The translations under genes were made by a program, and so were the position numbers. DNA of 63,128 nt, taken from positions 1 to 63,128 of the forward strand of contig NZ_AKJS01000086.1 of assembly GCF_000282215.1 (NCBI RefSeq), given 5' to 3'. This DNA comes from Pseudomonas sp. GM21. Its GTDB lineage: Bacteria > Pseudomonadota > Gammaproteobacteria > Pseudomonadales > Pseudomonadaceae. The notes below the pieces were generated by a model, which made no database searches, was not told where the DNA came from, and worked only from the letters and a program-made list of their open reading frames with translations. Below are positions 21,399-32,933 of this stretch, one piece after another. Each line of letters opens with the position of its first letter. The first letter of the stretch is position 1.

Positions 21399-22027
21399 TG
21401 CCCAACCTCCTCCAGTCCTGCTTTCTGCCAGGCTTTGAAAGCCGGCCATTGGTAAATCGTTTCGACGTAGGCCTCGTCCGCTACCGGCAATTTCACCTGA
21501 TAGGTGCGCAGGCGTACGGCAATCGGTGCGAAGTAAGCATCAGCCAGGGTCGCACCACCGAACAGGAATGGCCCGGTGTCGGTCGCCGCCTCGCGGCATT
21601 CAGCCCACAACGCCAGCATGCGCTGGATCTCGGCCTGAACATCATCAGGTATCTGCAACAGCGGTGCATCGCGACTCAGGTCGAACGGCATGTTGCCGCG
21701 CATGGCAAAGAACCCGGCGTGCATCTGGGCACAGGCCGAACGCGCTTGTGCACGGGCGGCAGTGTTTTTTGGCCAGAGACCTGCCTCGGGAAATTGCTCG
21801 GCCAGGTACTCGGCTATCGCCAGGGAGTCGGCGATGGTGCCGTGTTCAGTTTTCAGCAGCGGGACTTTGCCAGTTGGCGAATGTTTGAGCAGGCGTTCGC
21901 GGGTGTCGGGCTGACCCAGTTTGATCAGTTCTTCGGTGTAAGCAGCACCGGTCAGGTCGAGTGCCAGAGCACCGCGCAGAGACCAGGAGGAATGCAGTTT
22001 GTCGCCGATGATCAGGTGGAGGCTCAT
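21395..22027 (-). CDS. Glutathione S-transferase family protein
   Basis: Cytosolic GST-like protein of 210 aa with an N-terminal thioredoxin fold (LHLIIGDKLHSSWSLRGALA, likely active-site Ser; then GKVPLLKTEHGTIADSLAIAEYL, the cis-Pro and ES-type glutathione-binding loop) and an all-helical C-terminal half. The start is ATG 22025-22027; an in-frame GTG nine codons upstream is an alternative. It overlaps the Nudix gene by four bases, so the two form an operon. The substrate is unknown. Confidence 0.92.
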   Translation of the reverse strand: MSLHLIIGDKLHSSWSLRGALALDLTGAAYTEELIKLGQPDTRERLLKHSPTGKVPLLKTEHGTIADSLAIAEYLAEQFPEAGLWPKNTAARAQARSACAQMHAGFFAMRGNMPFDLSRDAPLLQIPDDVQAEIQRMLALWAECREAATDTGPFLFGGATLADAYFAPIAVRLRTYQVKLPVADEAYVETIYQWPAFKAWQKAGLEEVGQ

Positions 22028-22083
22028 GTTCGGGGCCTTTTTGATGAGGGGCACGGACCAGAAACTTCAGTGTCTTGTCGTCC

Positions 22084-22377
22084 GTCATCGCGGGCAAGCC
22101 CTAATGCCGGTCAGTTAAGCCATAACGCGTTCTGTAGCAGCTGGCGAAGCCTGCGTCGGCCGGTCCGCGCTCGGGCGCAGCAGTCGTAAAACCGGAGTTT
22201 GCGGTCTACCTGAAACACCGCATCGTCTGATGTCACGACTGCTGCGCAGCCGAACGCAGGCTTCGCCAGCTGCTACAACAATTGCGTTACCGCAGAAATT
22301 GCTTAACTGATCGGCATTAGGGCAAGCCCGCTCCCACAGAGTTAGCGCAGATCCTGTGGGAGCGGGCTTGCCCGCGA
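22084..22377. repeat. REPIN interrupted by a 218-bp insertion
   Basis: The right part (22320-22377) is an almost intact REP doublet: GGGCAAGCCCGCTCCCACAG, a short spacer, then CTGTGGGAGCGGGCTTGCCC and GCGATT. Its missing left end, ATCGCGGGCAAGCCC, lies at 22087-22101, on the other side of the element at 22102-22319. Removing the element and one copy of the 10-bp duplication restores a normal REPIN. Confidence 0.88.
22102..22319. mobile_element. MITE-like palindromic element with IS4-type ends
   Basis: The ends are inverted: TAATGCCGGTCAGTTAAGC on the left and its reverse complement with one mismatch on the right (22301-22319). These match my memory of IS4-family ends (TAATGCCGATCAGTTAAG). 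A 10-bp direct repeat GGGCAAGCCC flanks it (22092-22101 and 22320-22329), as expected for IS4-type target duplication. Inside, a 24-bp perfect inverted repeat (22133-22156 with 22254-22277) and a 13-bp one (22176-22188 with 22234-22246) give a long cruciform. No transposase is present, so it would be moved in trans. Confidence 0.85.
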
Positions 22378-22393
22378 TTGGGGCGACTCAGTC

Positions 22394-23611
22394 TTAAGTA
22401 CGGTACTCGGCGTTGATCTTCACGTACTCGTGGGACAAATCGGTGGTCCAGATGGTTTCGCTGCAAGCGCCGCGACCCAATTCGATACGGATGGTGATCT
22501 CTTCCTGCTGCATCACTGCAGCGCCCTGGGCTTCGGTGTACGTCGCGGCGCGCGCGCCTTGGCTGGCAATGCACACCTCGCCGAGGAACACGTCGATCTT
22601 GCTCACGTCCAGGTTCGGTACGCCGGCACGGCCAACGGCGGCCAGAATGCGCCCCCAGTTCGGGTCGGAAGCAAACAAGGCCGTCTTGATCAGCGGCGAA
22701 TGCGCCACGGTGTAGCCTACGTCGAGGCATTCCTGGTGATTGCCGCCGCCGTTGACTTCAACAGTGACGAACTTGGTGGCGCCTTCGCCGTCGCGAACGA
22801 TGGCCTGGGCCACGTCCATGCACACCTCGAAAACCGCTTGCTTCAACTTGGCAAACAACTCGCCTTCGGCACGAGTGATTTCCGGCAGCGCAGCCTGACC
22901 GGTGGCGATCAGCATGCAGCAGTCGTTGGTCGAGGTGTCGCCATCGATGGTGATGCGGTTGAACGATTTGTTGGCACCGTCCAGCAGCAGGTTTTGCAGC
23001 ACGTCGCGGGAGACTTTGGCGTCGGTGGCAATGTAGCCGAGCATGGTCGCCATGTTCGGACGGATCATGCCCGCGCCCTTGCTGATGCCGGTGACGGTGA
23101 TGGTCACGCCGTCATGCTGAAACTGGCGGCTGGCACCCTTTGGCAGGGTGTCGGTGGTCATGATGCCGGTAGCGGCAGCTTCCCAATTGTGGATCGACAG
23201 GTCGTCGAGGGCTGCTTGCAGCGCGCCTTCGATTTTCTCGACCGGCAGCGGCTCGCCGATCACACCCGTGGAATACGGCAGCACCAGGCTGGCATCAACG
23301 CCCGTCAGCTCGGCCAGTTTGGCGCACGTACGCTCGGCGGCGGCCAGGCCCGGTTCGCCGGTGCCGGCGTTGGCATTGCCGGTGTTGGTCAACAAGTAAC
23401 GCACCGGGCCTTGCACACGTTGCTTGGCCAGGATCACAGGCGCGGCGCAAAAGGCGTTGAGCGTGAAAACGCCAGCGACAGTGGAGCCTTCGGCGCAACG
23501 CATGACTACGACATCCTTGCGCCCCGGGCGCTTGATGCCGGCCGAGGCGATACCGAGTTCAAAACCGGCAACCGGGTGCAACGTTGGCAAAGGACCAAGA
23601 CCAACAGCCAT
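22394..23611 (-). CDS. argJ: ArgJ, ornithine acetyltransferase / glutamate N-acetyltransferase
   Basis: Enzyme of 405 aa that transfers acetyl from N-acetylornithine to glutamate, recycling the acetyl group in arginine synthesis. It self-cleaves before the nucleophilic Thr at about residue 115 in YSTGVIGEPLP. Other family marks are TNTGNANAGTG, KGAGMIRPNMATMLGYI (the MATML block) and TIDGDTSTNDCC. It lies downstream of secA on the same strand, separated by a terminator. Confidence 0.97.
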   Translation of the reverse strand: MAVGLGPLPTLHPVAGFELGIASAGIKRPGRKDVVVMRCAEGSTVAGVFTLNAFCAAPVILAKQRVQGPVRYLLTNTGNANAGTGEPGLAAAERTCAKLAELTGVDASLVLPYSTGVIGEPLPVEKIEGALQAALDDLSIHNWEAAATGIMTTDTLPKGASRQFQHDGVTITVTGISKGAGMIRPNMATMLGYIATDAKVSRDVLQNLLLDGANKSFNRITIDGDTSTNDCCMLIATGQAALPEITRAEGELFAKLKQAVFEVCMDVAQAIVRDGEGATKFVTVEVNGGGNHQECLDVGYTVAHSPLIKTALFASDPNWGRILAAVGRAGVPNLDVSKIDVFLGEVCIASQGARAATYTEAQGAAVMQQEEITIRIELGRGACSETIWTTDLSHEYVKINAEYRT

Positions 23612-23671
23612 GAATGCGCTCCTTAAAAAATGTAGTCATCACCGTCATACGATGGACGGCGGTGTTAAATG

Positions 23672-23705
23672 GCAAAACGCCGCGACGGCTGATGCCGGTC
23701 GCGGC
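23672..23705 (-). terminator. Rho-independent terminator after secA
   Basis: On the minus strand GCCGCGAC and GTCGCGGC form a perfect 8-bp stem with an 11-base loop, followed by GTTTTGCC, about 30 bases after the secA stop. Confidence 0.8.
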
Positions 23706-23733
23706 GCGGGTATTTCAGCGATTGAAACGGGTT

Positions 23734-26469
<2,736 letters not shown>

Positions 26470-26776
26470 ATCGGCAGGATCTTCCACACTAAAGGGATGG
26501 AGGGCGGCCCCGTGAGTCGCCCGTGCAGCCCTCATGGCCGCATGCGAACGAGCATTCTACCCGGAAACGATGGTGAGGAAAGTGGCGTTGTTCCACGATG
26601 CATGCACTGCGCTATAACGGGGCTCACTTAAAATAAGGGCTTTTTGCAGAACTTCAAGCCATTCACGGCAGAAGTTACTCGTTGATTTAATGGGTAAAGC
26701 GCGCGCAAAGCAATGGCTCAGGTACAGGTGGTGCTTTCTGCTACCATGGCGGCTCTGTTACTTCAGGTGTCTGATC
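26470..26776. other. 307-base divergent promoter region of secA and dciA
   Basis: The interval holds no convincing gene. It must contain the promoters of secA (leftward) and dciA (rightward). No SecM-like arrest peptide gene is evident on the secA side. Confidence 0.5.
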
Positions 26777-27232
26777 ATGGCATTTCGCCCCCTTACGGCC
26801 AGAGCCCCCGCCGTTCTGCTTCGCGAAGCCAAGCCGCTGAAAGCCATTTTTGGCCACGCTCAACGCCTGGGTCATTTACAACGTCTGCTCGAAAGCCAAT
26901 TGCAACCGGCCGCTCGCGAACATTGCCATGTGGCGTCGTGGCGTGAAGGCAGTCTGTTGCTGATCGTCACCGACGGACATTGGGCTACCCGACTGCGTTA
27001 TCAGCAAAAGCGTCTGCAACGCCAGTTACAGATGTTTGACGAGTTCGCCAGTTTGACCCGGATTTTGTTCAAGGTTCAGCCACCGACCGTCCAGCAAGGG
27101 GCTGCGGGGCATACCATCAGTTTGTCGACGGATGCGGGCGCGACCATTCAGGCGACGGCGGACGGGATCAGCGATCCGAATCTGCGGGCGGCGCTGGAAC
27201 GCCTCGCGGCGCACGCAAAACCCAAGGTCTGA
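26777..27232 (+). CDS. dciA: DciA-like replicative helicase loader (DUF721)
   Basis: Protein of 151 aa with an N-terminal DUF721 domain (about residues 12-100: LKAIFGHAQRLGHLQRLLESQ ... LLIVTDGHWATRLRYQQ), a KH-like fold. In bacteria without DnaC, DciA loads DnaB at the origin. The start is ATG 26777-26779 (MAFRPLTARAP); the open frame extends 29 codons further upstream without family similarity. As I recall, Pseudomonas usually has it between secA and lpxC; here the lpxC side is replaced by a HerA-like gene. Confidence 0.85.
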   Translation: MAFRPLTARAPAVLLREAKPLKAIFGHAQRLGHLQRLLESQLQPAAREHCHVASWREGSLLLIVTDGHWATRLRYQQKRLQRQLQMFDEFASLTRILFKVQPPTVQQGAAGHTISLSTDAGATIQATADGISDPNLRAALERLAAHAKPKV

Positions 27233-27241
27233 CACAGCCCT

Positions 27242-27271
27242 CTGTGGGAGCGAACTTGCTGGCTCCCACAG
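27242..27271. repeat. REP-like palindrome between convergent genes
   Basis: CTGTGGGAGC and GCTCCCACAG form a perfect 10-bp inverted repeat with a 10-base loop, between the ends of dciA and the HerA-like gene. It may also act as a terminator. Confidence 0.75.
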
Positions 27272-27290
27272 GTACTACGGTGTCCAATGG

Positions 27291-28790
27291 CTAGCGGCGT
27301 TTTTTGCCACCTAGCAGCGAACCCATCAACCCACGCACCAATTGTCGGCCCAATTGATTGGCCGCCTGTCGCATGGCCGATTTTATTGCCTGTCCGGCCG
27401 CTGTACCGAGAAACTCCCCGGCCTGGTCGGTGAAGCTTGGCTCCTCGGGCACAGGTTTGGCCGGTGCCGCCTCGGGGTCGGGTGCCAGCCCCTTGCGCCC
27501 TATCAACACTTCATAAGCTGACTCTCGATCAATCGGCCTGTCATAACGCCCCTGCAACGGCGAACCGGCGATCAGTGCCGCACGTTCGGCCTCGCTCAAC
27601 GGCCCGATCCGCGATTGCGGCGGCGCGATCAATACGCGCTGGACCATCTCCGGCGTGCCTTTATCGGCCAGCGTACCGACCAGCGCCTCGCCAATCCCCA
27701 ATTCGGTCAATACCGACAAGGCATCGAACGCCGGGTTCGGCCGGAAACCCTCGGCCACAGCGCGCAAGGATTTCTGTTCCTTGGCCGTGAACGCGCGCAA
27801 ACCGTGCTGGACGCGTAATCCCAACTGAGCCAGCACGTCGTCCGGCAAGTCACCCGGCGATTGGGTGACGAAATACACGCCCACGCCTTTGGAGCGAATC
27901 AGTCGCACCACTTGCTCCAATCGATCCTGCAACGCCTTGGGCGTGCCGGCGAACAACAAGTGTGCCTCGTCGAAAAACAAGGCCAGCAGCGGTTTATCCG
28001 CATCACCGCGCTCCGGCAATTGCTCGAACAGTTCAGCGAGCAACCAGAGCAGGAAGGTCGCGTACACCTTCGGCGCTTCGTGAACCAGACGACTGGCATC
28101 GAGCAGGTGAATGCGCCCGCGACCGTCAGCGCCCGGCTGCAGGATGTCTTCGAGTTGCAGCGCCGGCTCGCCGAACAGCGCTTCGGCGCCTTGTTGCTCC
28201 AGCGTCGCCAGACGCCGCAACAACGCCTGACTTGAGCCGGTGGTCATCAACGCGGCGTCATCACCGAGCAATTGCGGGTTGTCACGCAAGTGATTGAGCA
28301 GCGCCTTCAAATCCTTGAGATCGAGCAGCAATAGCCCTTCGCGATCCGCCACCTTGAACGCCGCGTACAGCGCCGACTGCTGGCTATCGGTCAGCTCCAG
28401 CAGACTGCCCAGCAACAACGGGCCCATTTCACTCAAGGTGGTGCGCAATGGATGACCGGACTGCCCATGAATGTCCCACAGGGTGACTGGATACGCCTGA
28501 GGCTTGTGATTCAGCCAAGGCATCCTGGCGATGCGCTCGGCGATCTTGCCTTGCGGGTTGCCGGCGGCACCGAGCCCACACAGATCGCCCTTGATGTCGG
28601 CGGCAAACACCGCCACGCCAGCGTCGCTGAAGGCTTCGGCCATGCGCTGCAACGTGACGGTTTTACCCGTCCCGGTAGCGCCTGCGACCAGACCGTGACG
28701 ATTGGCCAGGCGCATGGCCTGGGCGATGGACTGGCCGGCAAGGTCGGCGCCGAGAACGAGTTGCAATGAGTCAGGCATTTTGTCACCCAT
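27291..28790 (-). CDS. HerA/YjgR-like ATPase (DUF853)
   Basis: ATPase of 499 aa. Walker A GATGTGKTVTLQRMAEAF lies at about residues 38-55, Walker B is LLALFFDEAHLLF (about 265), followed by FVTQSPGDLPDDVLAQLG as sensor region. The C-terminus is Gly/Arg-rich (RGLMGSLLGGKKRR). The family is related to HerA/FtsK translocases; the cellular role of YjgR/DUF853 is not established. The ATG at 28788-28790 has only a weak ribosome binding site; a second ATG four codons later is possible. It is monocistronic and convergent with dciA. Confidence 0.88.
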   Translation of the reverse strand: MGDKMPDSLQLVLGADLAGQSIAQAMRLANRHGLVAGATGTGKTVTLQRMAEAFSDAGVAVFAADIKGDLCGLGAAGNPQGKIAERIARMPWLNHKPQAYPVTLWDIHGQSGHPLRTTLSEMGPLLLGSLLELTDSQQSALYAAFKVADREGLLLLDLKDLKALLNHLRDNPQLLGDDAALMTTGSSQALLRRLATLEQQGAEALFGEPALQLEDILQPGADGRGRIHLLDASRLVHEAPKVYATFLLWLLAELFEQLPERGDADKPLLALFFDEAHLLFAGTPKALQDRLEQVVRLIRSKGVGVYFVTQSPGDLPDDVLAQLGLRVQHGLRAFTAKEQKSLRAVAEGFRPNPAFDALSVLTELGIGEALVGTLADKGTPEMVQRVLIAPPQSRIGPLSEAERAALIAGSPLQGRYDRPIDRESAYEVLIGRKGLAPDPEAAPAKPVPEEPSFTDQAGEFLGTAAGQAIKSAMRQAANQLGRQLVRGLMGSLLGGKKRR

Positions 28791-28963
28791 GGTTAATCTT
28801 TGATCCGGCTCGGCCGATACAAAAACCGAGACTGCACAGAAATCAGCGTCGGTAATTCCCTAAGGAGAGAACGGAAATATCAGCTTGGTTTCAACAGTGC
28901 CCACTTTGCGTGCCTTTATAAAAGCACGCGTTGGACATTAAGACCTTAGCGGAACCCCAAGCC

Positions 28964-30853
28964 ATGAACAAAAACCTGCGCTTCAGCCATAAGATTTTGC
29001 TTGCCGCCGCCCTCGTTGTTATTGCCGCCTTCGCCTCGTTCACGCTGTACAACGACTATTTACAGCGCAACGCCATCCGCGAAAACCTGAACAACTACCT
29101 CAGTGAGATGGGTGACGTCACCGCCAATAACATCCAGACCTGGTTGAGCGGCCGAATCCTGCTGATCGACAACCTCGCCCAAAACATCGCCATCAATCCT
29201 GAACCGTCCACCGTCTCCAGCCTGCTTGAGCAGAAAGCCCTGACGTCGACGTTCATGGCGTCCTACTTGGGCGATGCCACCGGCAGCTTCACGATTCGCC
29301 CGGACGCCCAGATGCCCGCCGGCTTCGACCCACGGGTTCGCCCTTGGTACAAAGGCGCGCAAAGCAGCAACACCGCGACCCTGACCGAACCGTACATCGA
29401 CGCGGCCACCGGCCAGACCATCATTTCCATCGCCACCGCCTCGCGCAAAGCCGGAGAAAGCGTCGGAGTTGTGGGCGGCGACTTGAGCCTGCAAACCCTG
29501 ATCGACACCCTCAGCGCCCGGGATTTCGACGGCATGGGGTATGCTTTCCTGGTCAGCGCCGACGGCAAGATCCTGGTCCACCCGGACAAAACCCTGGTGA
29601 TGAAATCCCTGAGCGAGGCGTTCCCGAAAAACACCCCGCGCATCGGCAGCGCCTACAGTGAAGTGGAGATCGACGGAAAAACCCGCATCGTCACCTTCAC
29701 CGCGATCAAAGGCCTGCCGTCGGTCAACTGGTACATCGGTTTGTCGGTGGACAAGGACAAAGCCTTTTCGATGCTCAGCGATTTCCGCGCTTCGGCGGTG
29801 GTCGCGACGATTACTGCCGTGGCGATCATCATCGCGCTGTTGAGCATGTTGATCCGCATCCTGATCCAGCCGCTGCACGTGATGACCCGCGCCATGGCCG
29901 ACATCGCCGACGGTGAAGGCGATCTGACCAAGCGACTGACCATCCTGAGTAACGATGAGTTCGGTATCCTCGGTACCGCGTTCAACCGTTTTGTGGAACG
30001 TATTCACACCTCGATTCGCGAAGTCTCCTCGGCCACCGGGCAAGTCAACGAAGTGGCGTTGCGTGTCGTGGCCGCCTCGAACTCCTCGATGTTCAATTCC
30101 GACCAGCAGGCTACACGCACCAGCAGCGTTGCCGCAGCGATCAATCAACTGGGGGCCGCCGCCCAGGAAATCGCCCGTAACGCCGCGCAAGCGTCGAGCC
30201 AGGCCAGCGATGCCCGCAGCCTGGCCGAAGACGGCCAGCAGGTGGTGGATCGCAGCATTGCCGCCATGAATCAGCTGTCGAGCATGCTCAGCGCATCGAG
30301 CACCAACATCGAATCGCTGAACAGCAAAACCGTGAACATCGGCCAGATTCTCGAAGTGATCACCAGCATTTCCCAACAAACCAACCTGCTGGCACTCAAC
30401 GCGGCCATCGAAGCAGCCCGCGCCGGTGAAGCCGGTCGTGGTTTCGCCGTGGTGGCCGATGAAGTGCGCAACCTGGCGCACCGCACTCAGGAATCGGCAC
30501 AACAAGTGCAGACCATGATCGAGGAGCTGCAAGTCGGCGCCCGTGAATCCGTCAGCACCATGAGCGATAGCCAGCGCCACAGTCAGGACAGCGTGGAAAT
30601 CGCCAACCTGGCGGGTGAGCGGTTGAACAGCGTGACGTTGCGCATCGGTGAAATCGACGGGATGAACCAGTCGGTGGCCACGGCAACTGAAGAGCAGACC
30701 GCGGTGGTGGAGTCGATCAACGTCGACATTACCGAAATCAACACGCTGAACCAGGAAGGCGTTGAAAACCTTCATTCGACCTTGCGCGCATGCTCTGATC
30801 TTGAGCAGCAGGCTTCGCGTCTGAAGCAATTGGTAGGCAGTTTCCGAATCTAA
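28964..30853 (+). CDS. Methyl-accepting chemotaxis protein, PctA-type amino-acid receptor
   Basis: Chemoreceptor of 629 aa, the same length as P. aeruginosa PctA and very similar throughout. The start is ATG 28964-28966 ([19 protein letters not shown]). One membrane helix (about 10-30), a periplasmic dCache domain (about 35-270) with the amino-acid-binding signature RPWYKGA...[12 protein letters not shown], a second helix (about 278-300), HAMP, and a signalling domain with the hairpin tip [21 protein letters not shown] follow. Sensing of L-amino acids is inferred. The gene is alone, with a REPIN downstream. Confidence 0.93.
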   Translation: MNKNLRFSHKILLAAALVVIAAFASFTLYNDYLQRNAIRENLNNYLSEMGDVTANNIQTWLSGRILLIDNLAQNIAINPEPSTVSSLLEQKALTSTFMASYLGDATGSFTIRPDAQMPAGFDPRVRPWYKGAQSSNTATLTEPYIDAATGQTIISIATASRKAGESVGVVGGDLSLQTLIDTLSARDFDGMGYAFLVSADGKILVHPDKTLVMKSLSEAFPKNTPRIGSAYSEVEIDGKTRIVTFTAIKGLPSVNWYIGLSVDKDKAFSMLSDFRASAVVATITAVAIIIALLSMLIRILIQPLHVMTRAMADIADGEGDLTKRLTILSNDEFGILGTAFNRFVERIHTSIREVSSATGQVNEVALRVVAASNSSMFNSDQQATRTSSVAAAINQLGAAAQEIARNAAQASSQASDARSLAEDGQQVVDRSIAAMNQLSSMLSASSTNIESLNSKTVNIGQILEVITSISQQTNLLALNAAIEAARAGEAGRGFAVVADEVRNLAHRTQESAQQVQTMIEELQVGARESVSTMSDSQRHSQDSVEIANLAGERLNSVTLRIGEIDGMNQSVATATEEQTAVVESINVDITEINTLNQEGVENLHSTLRACSDLEQQASRLKQLVGSFRI

Positions 30854-30868
30854 CGTCTGATAAGGCCT

Positions 30869-30935
30869 CATCGCGGGCAAGCCAGCTCCCACAAGGTAAT
30901 CACTACCCACTGTGGGAGCTGGCTTGCCCGCGATA
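30869..30935. repeat. REPIN (paired REP sequences)
   Basis: Two inverted 24-bp REPs, ATCGCGGGCAAGCCAGCTCC...(30870-30893) and its perfect complement (30911-30934), are separated by a 17-base spacer, between the chemoreceptor and glycosyltransferase genes. Confidence 0.93.
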
Positions 30936-31051
30936 GCGGTCTATCAAACACCACAAAACCCCGCTGACACCCCGCCGCAAAACCCCAACCGAACAACTAT
31001 TCTTCATAAAGGTCAACCGAGGGAGAACACAGACCCGGAGGACTGTTCATC

Positions 31052-32164
31052 GTGCATATCGCGGACATCACCATGTTCTACGCCCCTGCCAGCGGTGGCG
31101 TGCGCACGTACCTGGATGCCAAGCACCGCCGCCTTGGCACCAAGCCAGGCATCCGCCATAGCCTGTTGATTCCGGGCGCTCACCTGAGTGAAACGGATGG
31201 CGTCTACACGGTTCCAGCCCCTGCCCTGCCCTTTGGCAAGGGTTATCGCTTCCCCCTCCGTCTCGCCCCCTGGCGAAACGTCCTGCAGGATTTACAGCCC
31301 GATCTGATCGAAGTGGGCGACCCATATCTCACCGCGTGGGCAGCACTGGATGCGCGACGCCAACTGGACGTTCCGGTCATCGGCTTTTATCACTCGGACT
31401 TGCCGCTGCTGGCCAGCAATCGGATGGGCAATTGGGTCACACCGAACGTCGAAGCCTACGTCCGCAAGCTCTATGGCAACTTCGACCGGGTGCTGGCGCC
31501 GAGCCGGGTCATGGCCGACAAATTAAGCGGGCTGGGGGTGAAGAACGTGTTTGTCCAACCCTTGGGCGTCGACTTGCAAACCTTCCATCCCGATGCTCGG
31601 GACCCTGGCCTGCGAGCCGAATTGGGCATTGATGAAAATACTCATCTGTTGATTTTCGCCGGCCGCGGTTCCAAAGAAAAAAACCTGCCGGTGCTGCTCG
31701 ATTGCATGGTGCGTCTGGGGCGGCGCTATCATCTGCTGTTGGTGGGCTCGTCGATGCCGGCCGCCGTGCCGGACAACGTCACGGTGGTCGATGGGTTCTG
31801 CCCGCCCCTGCAAGTGGCGCGATTGATGGCCAGTGCCGATGCGTTGCTGCACGCCGGCGACCAGGAAACGTTCGGGCTGGTGATACTCGAAGCCATGGCC
31901 AGCGGCATCCCAGTGGTGGCGGTGGCGGCCGGCGCCTTTCCGGAAATTGTTACCGCACCCTGCGGCTTGTTGTGCGCGCCGAACAATCCGGTGGCGATGG
32001 CCAATGCTGTTCGTGAATTATTCAGCCAGGACAGCGTGGCGCTGGGCAAAACGGCGCGCAGTCATGTCGAGCGGCGATATAACTGGGACACGGTGGTCAA
32101 CAGTCTGCTGGGGCACTATCACGCCGTACTCGGCAGCCAATGGCCGCTGAGCGCCAATGGTTAA
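31052..32164 (+). CDS. GT4-family glycosyltransferase
   Basis: GT-B-fold glycosyltransferase of 370 aa. The start is GTG 31052-31054, with GGAGG upstream. The N-terminal acceptor domain begins HIADITMFYAPASGGVRTYL; the C-terminal donor domain holds FAGRGSKEKNLPVLLDCM and the nucleotide-sugar motif GDQETFGLVILEAMASGIPV (E-x7-E type). It resembles mannosyl- or glucosyl-transferases acting on lipids, but the acceptor is not known. It overlaps the next gene by eight bases, forming a three-gene unit with a deacetylase-like and a flippase-like protein. Confidence 0.88.
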   Translation: MHIADITMFYAPASGGVRTYLDAKHRRLGTKPGIRHSLLIPGAHLSETDGVYTVPAPALPFGKGYRFPLRLAPWRNVLQDLQPDLIEVGDPYLTAWAALDARRQLDVPVIGFYHSDLPLLASNRMGNWVTPNVEAYVRKLYGNFDRVLAPSRVMADKLSGLGVKNVFVQPLGVDLQTFHPDARDPGLRAELGIDENTHLLIFAGRGSKEKNLPVLLDCMVRLGRRYHLLLVGSSMPAAVPDNVTVVDGFCPPLQVARLMASADALLHAGDQETFGLVILEAMASGIPVVAVAAGAFPEIVTAPCGLLCAPNNPVAMANAVRELFSQDSVALGKTARSHVERRYNWDTVVNSLLGHYHAVLGSQWPLSANG

Positions 32165-32933
32165 TCTGATGAACCCGCCCTGCGTGCTACTGGTATTACA
32201 CGACGTTGCGCCGCCAACCTGGGCCGACTATCAACCCTTCGTTGAAGCGGTCGACGCCTTGGGTGACGTACCGATGACCTGGCTGGTCGTCCCGGATTTT
32301 CACAAACACAACAGCCTTGACGCTCACCCGGAGTTTCGACGGGTGCTCAACCAGCGCATCGCCAAAGGGGACGAACTGGCATTGCACGGCTACTTTCATT
32401 GCGATGAGGAACCGCCGCCCGGCAACCCGCGAGACTGGTTCATGCGTCGTATCTACACCCACGAAGGGGAGTTTTATAGTCTGCCGCAACACGCTGCGCT
32501 CGCCCGGCTGCACGCCGGAATCGAGGTCTTTGAGCGTTACCACTGGCCCCTGCAAGGTTTCGTCGCCCCGGCCTGGTTGATGAGCGAAGGCACGCGCCAG
32601 GCGTTGCGCCAATTGCCACTGCGCTACACCAGCGACTCGCAGCATTTATATCGACTGCCGGGTTTCACTCCGATTGATGCACCCGGGCTGGTCTGGAGCG
32701 CCCACAGTGCCTGGCGCCGGGGCGTGTCGAAACTGCTCAGCGATCGACGCGAACAGCATTGGCACCAGGCGCCGGTCATTCGCCTGGGTCTGCACCCGGT
32801 GGACATGCGCCATGCGTTTTCGCGCAACTACTGGCTGCAAACCCTCAAGCGCTTGCTCGATGAAGGGCGCGTGCCGATGACCAAGTCCCAATGGCTGGCT
32901 TTGCAACGCGCCCCAGTCGGCCGCGCAGCATGA
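32157..32933 (+). CDS. DUF2334 polysaccharide-deacetylase-like protein
   Basis: Protein of 258 aa with the NodB-like barrel pattern: VLLVLHDVAPPTWADY carries the first Asp motif, DELALHGYFHCDE the His-x-x-x-His-type metal site, and VIRLGLHPVDMRH the late His. DUF2334 proteins are predicted metal-dependent carbohydrate deacetylases. No signal peptide is seen, so it is probably cytoplasmic. The stop codon overlaps the next start (ATGA). The substrate may be the glycolipid made by the preceding transferase (inference). Confidence 0.85.
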   Translation: MVNLMNPPCVLLVLHDVAPPTWADYQPFVEAVDALGDVPMTWLVVPDFHKHNSLDAHPEFRRVLNQRIAKGDELALHGYFHCDEEPPPGNPRDWFMRRIYTHEGEFYSLPQHAALARLHAGIEVFERYHWPLQGFVAPAWLMSEGTRQALRQLPLRYTSDSQHLYRLPGFTPIDAPGLVWSAHSAWRRGVSKLLSDRREQHWHQAPVIRLGLHPVDMRHAFSRNYWLQTLKRLLDEGRVPMTKSQWLALQRAPVGRAA

